DNA of 64,000 bases from assembly GCF_031458135.1 (NCBI RefSeq), contig NZ_JAVDXW010000001.1:4154001-4218000 (forward strand), written 5' to 3'. This DNA comes from Haloactinomyces albus. GTDB lineage: Bacteria; Actinomycetota; Actinomycetes; Mycobacteriales; Pseudonocardiaceae. The position numbers and the translations under genes are program-made. The notes under the pieces were generated by a model, which saw only the letters and a list, made by a program, of their open reading frames with translations, made no database searches and was not told the DNA's origin. Positions 35,074-44,020 of the stretch are shown one piece after another (within the stretch, counting starts at the first letter, position 1; each line of letters opens with the position of its first letter).

Positions 35074-36651
35074 ATGCTGGTTCGCGACGTCGCGTACGAG
35101 ATCATGCGTCGGCACGGGATCACGACGATCTTCGGCAACCCCGGTTCCAACGAACTGCCCTTCCTCACCGGTATGCCCGATTCCTTCCGCTACGTCCTCG
35201 GGCTGCATGAGGGCGCCGTCGTGGGGATGGCCGACGGGTACGCCCAAGCGACGGGGCAACCCGTGATGGTCAACCTGCACGCCGCATCGGGATCGGGCAA
35301 TGCCATGGGAGCCCTGACCAACGCGGTCTACTCCCGCACACCACTGGTCATCACCGCAGGACAGCAGGTGCGCCCCGCGATCGGACCGGAAGCGATGCTG
35401 GCCAACGTGGATGCCACCCAGCTCGCCAAGCCCCTGGTCGGCTGGGCGAGTGAACCCAGTTGCGCCGGCGATGTGCCGCGCTCCTTGGCACAGGCGATCG
35501 TCGAGGCGCAGCTGCGCAGGCGACCGACCTATCTGTCCGTCCCCTACGACGACTGGGATGTCGAGGCGGAACCCAACGCACGAGCGGTGCTCGACCGCTC
35601 CGTCGAACGAGCGGCACACCCCGGCCCGTCGCAGATCGCGCGGCTCGTCGGCGAGGTGCAGGCGGCGAAGCGGCCGGCGTTGGTCCTCGGCGGGGACATC
35701 GACACCGACGGACTCTTCGACCAGGCAACCGCGCTCGCCGAGCGGCTGGGCGCTGCGACCTGGGCGGCGCCGTCACTGTTCCGGCTGCCCTTCCCGAACC
35801 GGCACCCGCTGTTCCAGGGGGTGCTGCCCGCCGGGATTGCTCCGCTCGCGGAGGCGCTGGCCGGCCACGACCTGGTGCTGGTGCTGGGGGCGCCGGTATT
35901 TCGGTACCACGAGCACCTGCCCGGTGAGTACCTGCGGGAAGGCACGCGGCTGCTCCAGATCACCGATGACGCCGAGGCCGCGGCGCGGGCACCGTTCGGT
36001 GCGGCCGTCGTGACCGAACCGGGGGCGGTGATCGGTGAACTGCTCAAGGCACTGCCGGACAATCCCGCCGAGCCGTCCGCCTACACCGTGCCTGCCGCAC
36101 CGGCCGAGGGTACGGACACCGCGTTGCATCCCGAGCAGGTCTTCGCGGCACTGCGCGACACGCAGCCGGCCGAGACCAGCTACGTCGTCGAGTCGACGTC
36201 GACCAACGGGTCGTGGTGGCGCCAGGTGGATCTGCGCCGAGGGGGCTCCTACTTCTTCCCCGCCTCCGGCGGTTTGGGTTTCGGTATTCCCGCTGCCGTG
36301 GGGGTGGCCCTGGGGCGGCCGGACCGACCCGTCGTGGGCGTGATCGGAGACGGCTCCGCCAACTACGGCATCACCGGGCTGTGGACCGCTGCGCAGTTGG
36401 GAGTGCCGGTGACCTACGTGCTGCTGCGCAACGGCAGCTATGGTGCGCTGGAGTGGTTCGCCGACTTGCTCGACGCCTCCGATGCTCCCGGGACGACGAT
36501 CCCAGGCCTGGACTTCACCCGTATCGCCGAGGGGTACGGAGTCTCCGCGATCCACGCCCGGAGCCTGGATCAGTTGCGGGCCGTGCTGGCCGAGTCTCCC
36601 ACGGGGCCGCGCCTGATCCAGGTCGACACCGTGACCACCACCCCCGCCTGA
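35074..36651 (+). CDS. mdlC: Benzoylformate decarboxylase (ThDP enzyme)
   Basis: A 525-residue thiamine-diphosphate decarboxylase, close to the 528 of the Pseudomonas putida enzyme. Active-site residues fit: Ser25 (GNPGSNELPF), Glu46 (LHEGAVVG), His69 (VNLHAASGSGNAMGA) and a His in GAPVFRYHEH. The ThDP motif is GDGSANYG, ending at NGSYGALEWF. It converts phenylglyoxylate to benzaldehyde and CO2 in the mandelate pathway. AGGAGG lies five bases before the ATG. A LysR regulator diverges upstream and an aromatic-acid transporter follows. Confidence 0.9.
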   Translation: MLVRDVAYEIMRRHGITTIFGNPGSNELPFLTGMPDSFRYVLGLHEGAVVGMADGYAQATGQPVMVNLHAASGSGNAMGALTNAVYSRTPLVITAGQQVRPAIGPEAMLANVDATQLAKPLVGWASEPSCAGDVPRSLAQAIVEAQLRRRPTYLSVPYDDWDVEAEPNARAVLDRSVERAAHPGPSQIARLVGEVQAAKRPALVLGGDIDTDGLFDQATALAERLGAATWAAPSLFRLPFPNRHPLFQGVLPAGIAPLAEALAGHDLVLVLGAPVFRYHEHLPGEYLREGTRLLQITDDAEAAARAPFGAAVVTEPGAVIGELLKALPDNPAEPSAYTVPAAPAEGTDTALHPEQVFAALRDTQPAETSYVVESTSTNGSWWRQVDLRRGGSYFFPASGGLGFGIPAAVGVALGRPDRPVVGVIGDGSANYGITGLWTAAQLGVPVTYVLLRNGSYGALEWFADLLDASDAPGTTIPGLDFTRIAEGYGVSAIHARSLDQLRAVLAESPTGPRLIQVDTVTTTPA

Positions 36652-36706
36652 CCGGGCGAGCCTGTAATCCCTGCTGATCTCCTTCGTCGATTTTTCGGGA
36701 GACCCC

Positions 36707-37960
36707 ATGACATCCAAGTCACGCCTTTCCTGGCCGGCTGCCCTGTGCTGGCTGACCGTCATGCTGGAAGGCTTCGATCTGGTCGCGCTCGGCGCGGTCG
36801 GCCTGGCACTCCAGGACGCCGTGGGTCTGGAGTTCACTCCGACGGAGTTCACGATGGTCGCCACGGTCTCGCTCGTCGGGGTGATGGTCGGTGCGGCCTT
36901 CGTGACCCCGCTGGCGGACGTGATCGGGCGTCGCAAGGTACTGATCGCCTCCGTGGCGAGCTTCTCGCTGTTCACCCTGCTGATTCCGCTGTCGCCGAAC
37001 GTCGAGGTCTTCGCGGCACTTCGGCTGCTGGCCGGAATCGGACTCGGCGCCTGCATGCCGACCGCGCTGGCCGTGATGTCCGAGTACCTGCCGCCCGAGC
37101 GCCGCGCGCGGGCGAACACCACCACCATGACCGGCTACCACTGCGGGGCCGTGGCAGCGTCCTTGATGGCCTTGGCGGTGCGCGACACCTGGCAGGTGCT
37201 GTTTGTCGCAGGCGGTGCGGCCGGGCTGATTCTCGCGGGGATCATGTGGTCGAAGTTGCCGGAGACCGCCTCCGTGCAGGCACCGGCCGAGAAGGCCGAG
37301 AAAGCCGAGAAGGTCACCGTGCTGGACCTGCTGCGTCCGCGGTTCCTGCGGACCACCTTGTCGGTGTGGGTGGCCACGTTCATGGGTCTGCTGCTGGTCT
37401 ACGGGCTCAACACCTGGCTGCCCAGCCTGATGGAGACGGCCGGCTACGACGTGTCGACCTCGATCACACTGCTGTTCGTGCTCAACGCCGGCGGTGTCCT
37501 CGGGATGTTCCTGGCCGGTCACGTGGGCGACACGCGGGGGATCTCGCGTACCATTCTGATCTGGTTCGGCCTCGGCGCGGTTCTGCTGGCGGCATTGAGC
37601 ATTCGCATTCAGGTGAGCCTGCTGCTCAACGCGGTCATCTTCCTGGCCGGTGTTTTCGTCTTCTCCGCCCAGGTACTGGTCTACGCCTACATCGCCCAGT
37701 CCTACCCGGAGCGGATCCGCGGCTCGGCGCTGGGAATCACCTCCGCTGTCGGGCGGTTCGGCGCCATCGGTGGTCCCCTCATCACCGGGGTGCTGGTCAG
37801 CACCGGTGTGGCCTACCCGTGGGGCTTCTACTTCTTCGCGGCTGCAGCACTGCTCGGGCTGCTGGCCATGGCCGCGGCACCCTGGGTGTCGCGGAACGTG
37901 GGAGCGGGCGGTGCTGCGTCCGAGAGCGTCACTCGGACTCCGGCACCCGACCGGGTATGA
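36707..37960 (+). CDS. Aromatic acid:H+ symporter (AAHS-type MFS)
   Basis: A 417-residue MFS transporter with 12 expected spans. The span-1 signature [14 protein letters not shown] and the loop [14 protein letters not shown] match PcaK/BenK-type importers, and [15 protein letters not shown] and [14 protein letters not shown] are also typical. The central loop is short and lysine/glutamate-rich (EKAEKAEKV). It lies 55 bases after mdlC, probably in the same transcript, and should import benzoylformate, mandelate or benzoate. Specificity within the family cannot be read from the sequence. Confidence 0.9.
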   Translation: MTSKSRLSWPAALCWLTVMLEGFDLVALGAVGLALQDAVGLEFTPTEFTMVATVSLVGVMVGAAFVTPLADVIGRRKVLIASVASFSLFTLLIPLSPNVEVFAALRLLAGIGLGACMPTALAVMSEYLPPERRARANTTTMTGYHCGAVAASLMALAVRDTWQVLFVAGGAAGLILAGIMWSKLPETASVQAPAEKAEKAEKVTVLDLLRPRFLRTTLSVWVATFMGLLLVYGLNTWLPSLMETAGYDVSTSITLLFVLNAGGVLGMFLAGHVGDTRGISRTILIWFGLGAVLLAALSIRIQVSLLLNAVIFLAGVFVFSAQVLVYAYIAQSYPERIRGSALGITSAVGRFGAIGGPLITGVLVSTGVAYPWGFYFFAAAALLGLLAMAAAPWVSRNVGAGGAASESVTRTPAPDRV

Positions 37961-37969
37961 CGGAGCGCT

Positions 37970-37999
37970 GGGCTCTCGGGTCGGCTCACCCGGGAGCCC
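37970..37999 (+). terminator. Terminator after the AAHS transporter
   Basis: Arms GGGCTCTCGGGT (37970-37981) and ACCCGGGAGCCC (37988-37999), with one mismatch, around a 6-base loop, ten bases after the transporter stop. Confidence 0.7.
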
Positions 38000-38069
38000 G
38001 GACGCGGTCCGGCATGCACTTACGGGGAATGGCGATGGATATCCGCAGTCGACCAGCGCGTGATCGGCA

Positions 38070-38472
38070 TCAGGAATCGGCTGGGGCGAGGACGATGTCG
38101 AAGCGGGCCCGGGCCCAGAACCGGTCGCCGAGATCCCGCCCATCGGGGGTGGGGTGCCTGCCTCCTGCTGCACGAACTGCTTGATCAGCGAGTCCTTGGC
38201 CCCGAATACGCTGTCGCCGATCTCGGTCTGCGGGTCACCGTCCCCGAAGATGTGCGTGACGAGCGTGCGCAGACCTTCCGCGGTGACCAGCCTTCCGCGG
38301 TGACCAGGAAGTGCAGGTGCCGGGGCAGGGACTGCATCACCTGTTTCCTGCGCGGGTCGGGTGTGTTGTCGAACGAGGTGAGGACCTCCTCGACGAGGCG
38401 GTCCTCGACGGCGGCTTGTTTGGCGGGGACCTGTTCCGCGGAGTTCGGGGCGTGCTCGGTGGAGTCGGTCAT
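38070..38472 (-). pseudogene. Hydroxyquinol 1,2-dioxygenase with core deleted
   Basis: The ATG (38472) follows GAAGGGA. The N-terminal domain of an intradiol dioxygenase is readable ([20 protein letters not shown] to [11 protein letters not shown]). It is then joined directly to the C-terminal part ([35 protein letters not shown]), with about 175 residues missing, including the Tyr/His iron ligands. A 17-base tandem duplication at the joint shifts the frame. A second frame change precedes the true end, [19 protein letters not shown], with the stop at 38070-38072. It is certainly inactive. Confidence 0.8.
38274..38307. repeat. 17-bp tandem duplication in the dioxygenase remnant
   Basis: CCTTCCGCGGTGACCAG occurs twice head to tail (38274-38290 and 38291-38307). 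Because 17 is not a multiple of three, it shifts the reading frame. It sits exactly at the joint between the N- and C-terminal pieces of the dioxygenase remnant. Confidence 0.95.
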
Positions 38473-38486
38473 GGCGGTGTTTCCCT

Positions 38487-38685
38487 TCACCGGGTGCTGC
38501 CCGCGTGGGCGGCGCGCAGGAGTTCTTCCAGATCGGCGCTGCCGAGTGCTCGGGGATTGGTTTCGGGGACGACGGGCAGGATCAACTCCGCGGCCATTCC
38601 GCAGTCCTTCAATGCTCGGGGTGCGCCCAGTGTGGCTCGCAGCGCGTTGAGGCCCTCGCCGGCGACCGTGTGCGATCAGCGTGCG
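38487..38685 (-). pseudogene. C-terminal fragment of maleylacetate reductase
   Basis: The last about 62 residues of an iron-alcohol-dehydrogenase-like protein: GLNALRATLGAPRALKDCGM, then [20 protein letters not shown], ending at a TGA (38487-38489) 14 bases before the dioxygenase start. This matches the tail of maleylacetate reductase, the enzyme after hydroxyquinol dioxygenase. An in-frame stop appears directly upstream, and the rest of the gene is missing. Together the two remnants show a former hydroxyquinol/resorcinol operon. Confidence 0.65.
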
Positions 38686-38797
38686 GCATGCGCAAGATAT
38701 CCCTCCAGCCCCGTCTTACGGGCAGCCAACACTCGATCCGGCTGCCTTGCCCGGACGAGGACGGTCCCGCTGCGCGCCACCTGGAGGTCTGCACGCG

Positions 38798-40651
38798 ATG
38801 AGGTTGCCCTCGCCCACATCCACCCGATCCTTGCCGCGGGCGGTGCAGGCGTTCCTGTCCACCGAGGCGAGCGGCACGCTGCTGCTGCTGGCAGCGACCG
38901 TGGTCGCGCTCGTGTGGGCCAACTCCCCGCTCGCCGCGAGTTACGAAGCTCTCTGGCACACCCCACTGGCGGTTCGCCTCGGCGGACTGGAACTGCAGCT
39001 GGACCTGCGGCACTGGATCAACGACGGGCTCATGGCCCTGTTCTTCTTCGTCATCGGCATGGAGGTCTCCCGCGAGTTCACCCTCGGCGAGATGCGCAAC
39101 CGCCGTATGGTGGCGGTTCCGTTGCTGGCCGCGCTGGGCGGGCTGTCGATTCCCGCGGTGCTGTACCTGGTGATCAACGCCGGAGGTCCGGGAGCGATCG
39201 GGTGGGGGATCCCGATGGCCACCGACACCGCGTTCGTACTGGGTGTGCTGGCGTTGGTCGGGCCGCGATGCCCGGATCCGCTGCGGGTGTTCCTGTTGAC
39301 CTTGGCCGTCGTGGACGACGTGGGGGCGATCGGTGTCATCGCGATCGTCTACACAACCGAGATCAGGATCTCCGCGCTGGTGACCGCTGTCGCGTTGTTC
39401 GTGCTCGTGCTGGTGTTGCGGCGGATCGGTATCCGGTGGGCTCCGCTGTTCACCGTGCTCGCGTTGTCGATCTGGGTGTTCACCGTCGAGTCGGGAGTGC
39501 ATCCCACCGTCGTCGGGCTGGCACTGGGCGTCCTCGTTCGCGTCTACACCCCGCCGGATGTGCGGGTGCTGCGGGTCGGCGAGCTGGCCCAGGCCTTCAC
39601 GCGCAATCCCACGCCGGAGCGTGGGCTTGCCGCACGACGCGAGCTGCAGGCAGCGGTGCCTCCGAACGAACGGCTCCAGCTTCGCCTGCACCCGTGGACC
39701 AGCTATGCCGTGATCCCGTTGTTCGCGCTGGCCAATGCCGGGATCCCGCTCGGGGTGGACACGTTGTCGCGGGCAGCGACATCGCGGGTGACGCTGGGCA
39801 TCGTGGTCGGCTTGGTGGTCGGCAAGTTCACCGGAGTGGTCCTGGGCAGCTGGTTCGGCCTGCGGTTCGGGCTCGGGGCGCTTCCCGGCCAGTTGGTGTG
39901 GGGCCAGCTGCTCGGTGGCGCGGCCCTGGCCGGAATCGGGTTCACGGTGTCGCTGTTCATCACCGAGCTGGCCTTCGCCGAGGAAGCACTGCGCAGCGAG
40001 GCGAAGGTCGGCATCCTGGTCGGTTCGCTACTGGCCGCGGCCATCGGACGAGTGATTTTCTGGTTGGCATGGAATCGGGGCGCGGTATGTGCTCCGCCCG
40101 GAGAGGACGAAAGCGCGGAGCAGTTGCCGGACACGCTGGCCGAGCCGGTTTCCGAGGGCGACCACGTTCTCGGTCCGCCGACAGCCCCGGTCACACTCGT
40201 GGAATACGCGGACTACGAGTGTCCCCACTGCGGCGGCATGCACCCAGTGGTGCGGGACCTCCGAGCACGCTACGGGGACCGACTGCGCTTCGTGTTCCGG
40301 CACTACCCGGTCGACTCGCTGCACCCGCACGCGCGCAGAGCCGCACTCGCCGCGGAGGAAGCCGGGAGTCGAGGCCGATTCTGGGACATGCACGAACAGC
40401 TGTTCACCCACCAGCGACAGCTGGACACCGATGGTCTGGCCGCTCAAGCCGAACGGATCGGCCTCTCTGCCGAGGCGGTCACCAGCCGGAATGTGCGCAG
40501 GCACACCGACAGGGTGGATGCCGACATCGCCTCGGGTCGCGCCAGCGGTGTCCGCGGCACCCCCACCTTCTTCGTCAACGGCAGGCGCTACACCGGTGCC
40601 AACGACGCGAAGTCGCTCACGGCCGCGATCGAGGCCGCCATGCACGAGTGA
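38798..40651 (+). CDS. nhaA: Na+/H+ antiporter NhaA fused to a DsbA-like thioredoxin domain
   Basis: A 617-residue two-domain protein. Residues about 15-420 are NhaA: MEVSREFTLGEMRNRRM, GIPMATDTAFVLGVLALVG, and the transport aspartate pair in LAVVDDVGAIGVIA. Residues about 445-617 are a DsbA/thioredoxin domain with the active-site motif CPHC in YADYECPHCGGMHP and a cis-proline region RGTPTFFVNG. The start follows GGAGGT by nine bases. Such fusions are known in actinobacteria. The domain may redox-gate the antiporter or act as a separate cytoplasmic oxidoreductase. Confidence 0.9.
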   Translation: MRLPSPTSTRSLPRAVQAFLSTEASGTLLLLAATVVALVWANSPLAASYEALWHTPLAVRLGGLELQLDLRHWINDGLMALFFFVIGMEVSREFTLGEMRNRRMVAVPLLAALGGLSIPAVLYLVINAGGPGAIGWGIPMATDTAFVLGVLALVGPRCPDPLRVFLLTLAVVDDVGAIGVIAIVYTTEIRISALVTAVALFVLVLVLRRIGIRWAPLFTVLALSIWVFTVESGVHPTVVGLALGVLVRVYTPPDVRVLRVGELAQAFTRNPTPERGLAARRELQAAVPPNERLQLRLHPWTSYAVIPLFALANAGIPLGVDTLSRAATSRVTLGIVVGLVVGKFTGVVLGSWFGLRFGLGALPGQLVWGQLLGGAALAGIGFTVSLFITELAFAEEALRSEAKVGILVGSLLAAAIGRVIFWLAWNRGAVCAPPGEDESAEQLPDTLAEPVSEGDHVLGPPTAPVTLVEYADYECPHCGGMHPVVRDLRARYGDRLRFVFRHYPVDSLHPHARRAALAAEEAGSRGRFWDMHEQLFTHQRQLDTDGLAAQAERIGLSAEAVTSRNVRRHTDRVDADIASGRASGVRGTPTFFVNGRRYTGANDAKSLTAAIEAAMHE

Positions 40652-40975
40652 ACGGCGGGCTCAGTGCCGCGTTGGCGGAGCTCGGTGGCCCGGGCGAAGG
40701 CCGTTCCCGCATGCAGCGGGATCGTGATGAGGTGTTCGTGGAATACACCAAGAACGTGTGTCCGGTGTGCAAGGTCGTCGTCGGCGCCCAGGTCAACATC
40801 CGCGACAACAAGGTGTACCTGCGCAAACGCTGCCGCGAGCACGGGGGGGGGGTTCGAGGCTCTGGTCTACGGCGGTGCGCAGGCCTACCTCGATTCGGCG
40901 AGGTTCAACAAGCCGGGCACGATTCCGTTGGCGTTTCAGACCGAGGTCGCCGAGGGCTGTCCGTCGGATTGTCCG
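40648..40975 (+). pseudogene. N-terminal fragment of a radical SAM protein
   Basis: The GTG at 40648 overlaps the nhaA stop by four bases. The frame reads RDEVFVEYTKNVCPVCKVVV and VNIRDNKVYLRKRCREHG, then breaks at a run of ten G (40843-40852). In the next frame it continues FEALVYGGAQAYLDSARFNK, PGTIPLAFQTEVAEGCPSDC. In intact homologues the CxxxCxxC iron-sulfur motif follows about 25 residues later; here the sequence switches to the antisense of the XRE-cupin gene. Most of the protein is gone. Confidence 0.7.
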
Positions 40976-41565
40976 GGGGAACGTGTCGTCTTGGGGCGGG
41001 CGCGCAGGTGTGCGCGTTCGCCCTGCTTGCCGAAGAGGCTGAGGAACTCGACGGGCTCGGCATCGGCGGCGCCGAACCAGTGCGGTACGCGGGTGTCGAA
41101 CTCGGCCGCTTCGCCGGGTGAGAGCACCAGATCCTGTTCGTCGAGGACGAGCCGGAGCCGTCCGTTGAGGACGTAGAGCCATTCGTAGCCCTCGTGGGTC
41201 TGTGGATCGGGTTCTCTTCGGTGGCCACCGTCCGGGATCACGAGCTTGTATGCCTGGATACCGCCGGCTCGGCGGGTCAGGGGCAGGATGGTCATGCCGT
41301 GGCAGGTAACCGGGCGCAGGTGGATGCGCGGGTCTCCGGTGGGTGGCGCGCCGACGAGTTCGTCGAGCGTGACGCCGTGGGCTCTGGCCAGCGGGAGCAG
41401 TAGTTCGAGAGTCGGCCTGCGAGCACCGGACTCCAGCCGGGACAGGGTGCTCACCGAGATGCCGGTCGCTGCCGACAGATCGGCCAGCGTGGTCTCGCGC
41501 CGCCTGCGCAGCGCGCGTAGCCGGGGTCCGGCTGCGGCGATCGCTTGGTCGAGGTCGTTGTCCAT
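40936..41565 (-). CDS. XRE-family regulator with cupin sensor domain
   Basis: A 209-residue regulator. The N-terminal helix-turn-helix spans about residues 12-68 (LRALRRRRETTLADLSAATG, then ISVSTLSRLESGARRPTL), and a C-terminal cupin spans about 85-190 (THEGYEWLYVLNGRLRLVL, LSPGEAAEFDTRVPHWFG). Such proteins repress small-molecule metabolism genes. The last about 12 residues (GQSDGQPSATSV) are read from the antisense of the radical SAM remnant, so the original C-terminus was replaced by a deletion joint. The core domains are intact and it may still work. Confidence 0.85.
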   Translation of the reverse strand: MDNDLDQAIAAAGPRLRALRRRRETTLADLSAATGISVSTLSRLESGARRPTLELLLPLARAHGVTLDELVGAPPTGDPRIHLRPVTCHGMTILPLTRRAGGIQAYKLVIPDGGHRREPDPQTHEGYEWLYVLNGRLRLVLDEQDLVLSPGEAAEFDTRVPHWFGAADAEPVEFLSLFGKQGERAHLRARPKTTRSPGQSDGQPSATSV

Positions 41566-41893
41566 GCCGTCATTTTGCCGAATCAGCAACAAAGATTGCG
41601 ATTACTGTACCCACCGGCTGGGCCGATGTCATCCGGAGCCGCTCGTGCGGCTGTCCCGGTCCCGGTGATGATGCCGGCCCGAGGTGCCTGCGTGCCGGCG
41701 CACCGCTCTGAGAGCCAACAGCACTTCCAAGGTGGTTCCGAGGCGCAGCAGTATCGGTCGCCGATGGTCGAGCATCCGCCCCAGCAGGCGTATCGCGCGG
41801 TCCAGCGCCGTCGTGGCAGGCGGGAGAAGGTCATAGCGTCATCATGTCATCGCGCTGACACTCTCTTTCCTGTCGCGCGCGAGTGATGTCGTG
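41566..41893. other. Region without a convincing gene
   Basis: About 330 bases. A minus-strand frame (about 41640-41840) reads TALDRAIRLLGRMLDHRRP and LRLGTTLEVLLALRAVRRHA, amphipathic and protein-like, but it has no start codon with a ribosome site and a stop lies immediately upstream. It may be a relic. Nothing else was recognised. Confidence 0.4.
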
Positions 41894-42622
41894 TCAGCGT
41901 TTTTGGCGGCGGCTGCCACCGTGCCAGTCCTCCTGTTTGCCCACTTCGCTTTCGCCGACTCCGAGTGCACGCAGTTGCGGGAGCTCACGCAGACTGCGTT
42001 TCATCTCGGCGAAACCGGGGAAGCGGGCCAGCCCGACGACGTGGTCCCAGAGCTCGAGGGCCTGCTCGTCGCTGGGAAGGCGACTGATCACCGGACCGAA
42101 GAACGCGACGCCGGTGGGAGGCTCGAAGTGCAGGATCGGCGTGCCCACATCCTTGCCGGTCAGCGCCAGCGCTTCGTCGGTTTCTGCGCGGATCTCCTCG
42201 TCCCGGCCGGCCTCGTCCAGCGCGTCGGCGAGCTCGCTCGGCAGGCCTGCCTCGGCCAGGATCGGCTCCACGAACTCGCGGGTGCCGCGGTGCCCGTGGG
42301 CTGTGGCGGTGTCGGGTACCGGTTCTCGGTCGAAGATGTGGGTTCCGAACGCGGTGTACAGGGAGGCGACGGCGTCGCGTCCGTGCTCGGCGCGGGTGCG
42401 GGCTGCCACCCGCAGCAGCCGAAGTCCTGCGGTGTGGCCCGCCTCGTACTCGGGTGGGAACTGCGCGTCGTAGTCGACCGTGGCGTTGACCAGCCGCAGC
42501 GAGATGAACCGCCAGTCCACGGTGTAGTCGCGCTGCGCCTGCACCGTGCGCACCCACTTGCTGGTCATCCAGCAGAACGGGCACACCGGGTCGAAGTAGA
42601 AATGGATGTCTGCATCGGCCAT
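41894..42622 (-). CDS. DsbA-family protein (thioredoxin-fold oxidoreductase)
   Basis: A 242-residue cytoplasmic protein of the DsbA/FrnE-like family. The N-terminus IHFYFDPVCPFCWMTSKWV carries a CPFC redox motif. The long helical insertion and the C-terminal GTPILHFEPPTGVAFFGPVI with its cis-Pro are typical of actinobacterial mycothiol-associated members. No signal peptide is present. It probably reduces or isomerises disulfides or mycothiol conjugates. It is monocistronic, with no ribosome site clearly visible. The C-terminal 25 residues are basic and unconserved. Confidence 0.85.
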   Translation of the reverse strand: MADADIHFYFDPVCPFCWMTSKWVRTVQAQRDYTVDWRFISLRLVNATVDYDAQFPPEYEAGHTAGLRLLRVAARTRAEHGRDAVASLYTAFGTHIFDREPVPDTATAHGHRGTREFVEPILAEAGLPSELADALDEAGRDEEIRAETDEALALTGKDVGTPILHFEPPTGVAFFGPVISRLPSDEQALELWDHVVGLARFPGFAEMKRSLRELPQLRALGVGESEVGKQEDWHGGSRRQKR

Positions 42623-42866
42623 CCGCAAAGGATAACCCGGACATACCGTACGGCGGTCGGAGCTGCACCATTCAGCAGCACCCGTCCGACCACCTTGGCG
42701 TCGGGTGTGGACGGGACGAAGTACCGGAGTCGACTTCCGTCGGCGGTCTCGTGGACGGCCGATGTGCGAGGTCGACCGGTTCGTTACGGCTTGCCCACTT
42801 GACGCCGCAACCCGATAACGGTCTGATAGTGCGGCTGACTGGTGGGACCACAGCGAGGAGAATTCG

Positions 42867-43691
42867 ATGTCCGAGCAATCCGTCCCGAGATCGTTCGCTG
42901 CGGTATCCGATATCGACCTCACGCAACCGAATCCGGCCAGGATGTATGACTACGGGCTCGGCGGTGACCACAACTTCGAGGTCGATCGCAGACAGATCCG
43001 CTTGATGCACGAGCTCAATCCGGACGGGCCGCTCGTGCCGCGCGAAAACCGGGCGTTTTTGCATCGTGCGGTGTGCTATGCCCTGGGGCGGGGCATCGAC
43101 CAGTTCCTCGATCTCGGCTCGGGCATTCCCACGGTCGGCAATGTCCACGAGATCGCCCAGCGGCACAACCCGGCCGCGCGGGTGGTCTACGTCGACAACG
43201 AACAGATGACCGTGGCGCATACCCGCCACCTGTTGCGCAACAATACTCGGGCGGCCGTGGTGCAGGCTGACCTGCGTGATCCGGAGGCGGTCCTGACCGC
43301 TCCGGAGACTGCCGCGCTGCTGGACTTCGACCGGCCCGTGGCGGTGATCATGGTCGCCGCGTTGCACTACGTAAGTCCCGGCGACGACATCACCACGCTC
43401 ATGCAGCGCTACCGTGCCGCCTTGACATCGGGCAGTGTCGTGGCGATCAGCCACATGACCGCCGACGACCGACCCGAGTTGATGCACCGTTTGCAGACCG
43501 AGGTCTTCGCCGACAGTTCCAGCCCGTTGACGGTGCGCACCCATGCCGACGTCACGGCCCTGTTCACGGGGTTCGATCTGATTTCTCCCGGCGTGGTCTA
43601 CACCTCGCAATGGCGACCCGACCCGGCATCCGAACCGGATTCGCAGCCGGAGCGGGCGTTGACCTGGTGCGGTGTTGCGATCAAACCCTGA
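42867..43691 (+). CDS. SAM-dependent methyltransferase, PF04672 (DUF574) type
   Basis: A 274-residue protein. It begins with the family hallmark PNPARMYDYGLGGDHNFEVD, then the Rossmann motif FLDLGSGIPTVGNVHEIAQ, the acidic strand VVYVDNEQ, and VMVAALHYVSPGDD. This family is greatly expanded in streptomycetes and relatives. Its substrates are mostly unknown, and a structure-based link to small-molecule methylation exists. The start follows GAGGAG. It is monocistronic. The 3' end is opposed by a decayed MFS gene on the other strand. Confidence 0.93.
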   Translation: MSEQSVPRSFAAVSDIDLTQPNPARMYDYGLGGDHNFEVDRRQIRLMHELNPDGPLVPRENRAFLHRAVCYALGRGIDQFLDLGSGIPTVGNVHEIAQRHNPAARVVYVDNEQMTVAHTRHLLRNNTRAAVVQADLRDPEAVLTAPETAALLDFDRPVAVIMVAALHYVSPGDDITTLMQRYRAALTSGSVVAISHMTADDRPELMHRLQTEVFADSSSPLTVRTHADVTALFTGFDLISPGVVYTSQWRPDPASEPDSQPERALTWCGVAIKP

Positions 43692-43696
43692 TGCCA

Positions 43697-43935
43697 CCAG
43701 ACCTCGGTGACCTCGCGGAGGCGCCGCACGAGCGGGGCGCAGATCACGGCGATGATCCCCAGGCAGCCGCCGAGGATGAACGCGCCCTGCGTACCGAGGG
43801 TCTGGGCCTGGGCCTCGGCCGCACCGCCTGCGGCTGCCGCAGTGCCGATGGACATGGCGGCGATGAGCAGGGCGGTCCCGCCGCGCCGACCAGCTGCTGC
43901 AGGGTGTTCATGATCGCGCTGCCGTGCGCGTAGAG
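43697..43935 (-). pseudogene. C-terminal fragment of an EmrB/DHA2-type MFS efflux pump
   Basis: On the minus strand SAIMNTLQQLVGAAG reads in one frame, and AMSIGTAAAAGGAAEAQAQT and GAFILGGCLGIIAVICAPLV in the next. A single missing base in GCGGG(C)ACCGCC explains the break. This is the last two spans of a 14-span drug-efflux MFS protein. Everything upstream is gone. It overlaps nothing functional except the tail of the methyltransferase. Confidence 0.6.
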
Positions 43936-44020
43936 GTCGATTGCTGCGATCTCACGTCAACTTGGTGACACACCCCGATTGCCTTGCCCGACTGATGACC
44001 GAGAAGTGCCGCGTTGACGG

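Noticed and set aside
38311-41121. Plus-strand open frame of over 900 codons
   Set aside because: It spans nhaA in another frame and several remnants; only its last part coincides with the radical SAM fragment. The composition is not protein-like.
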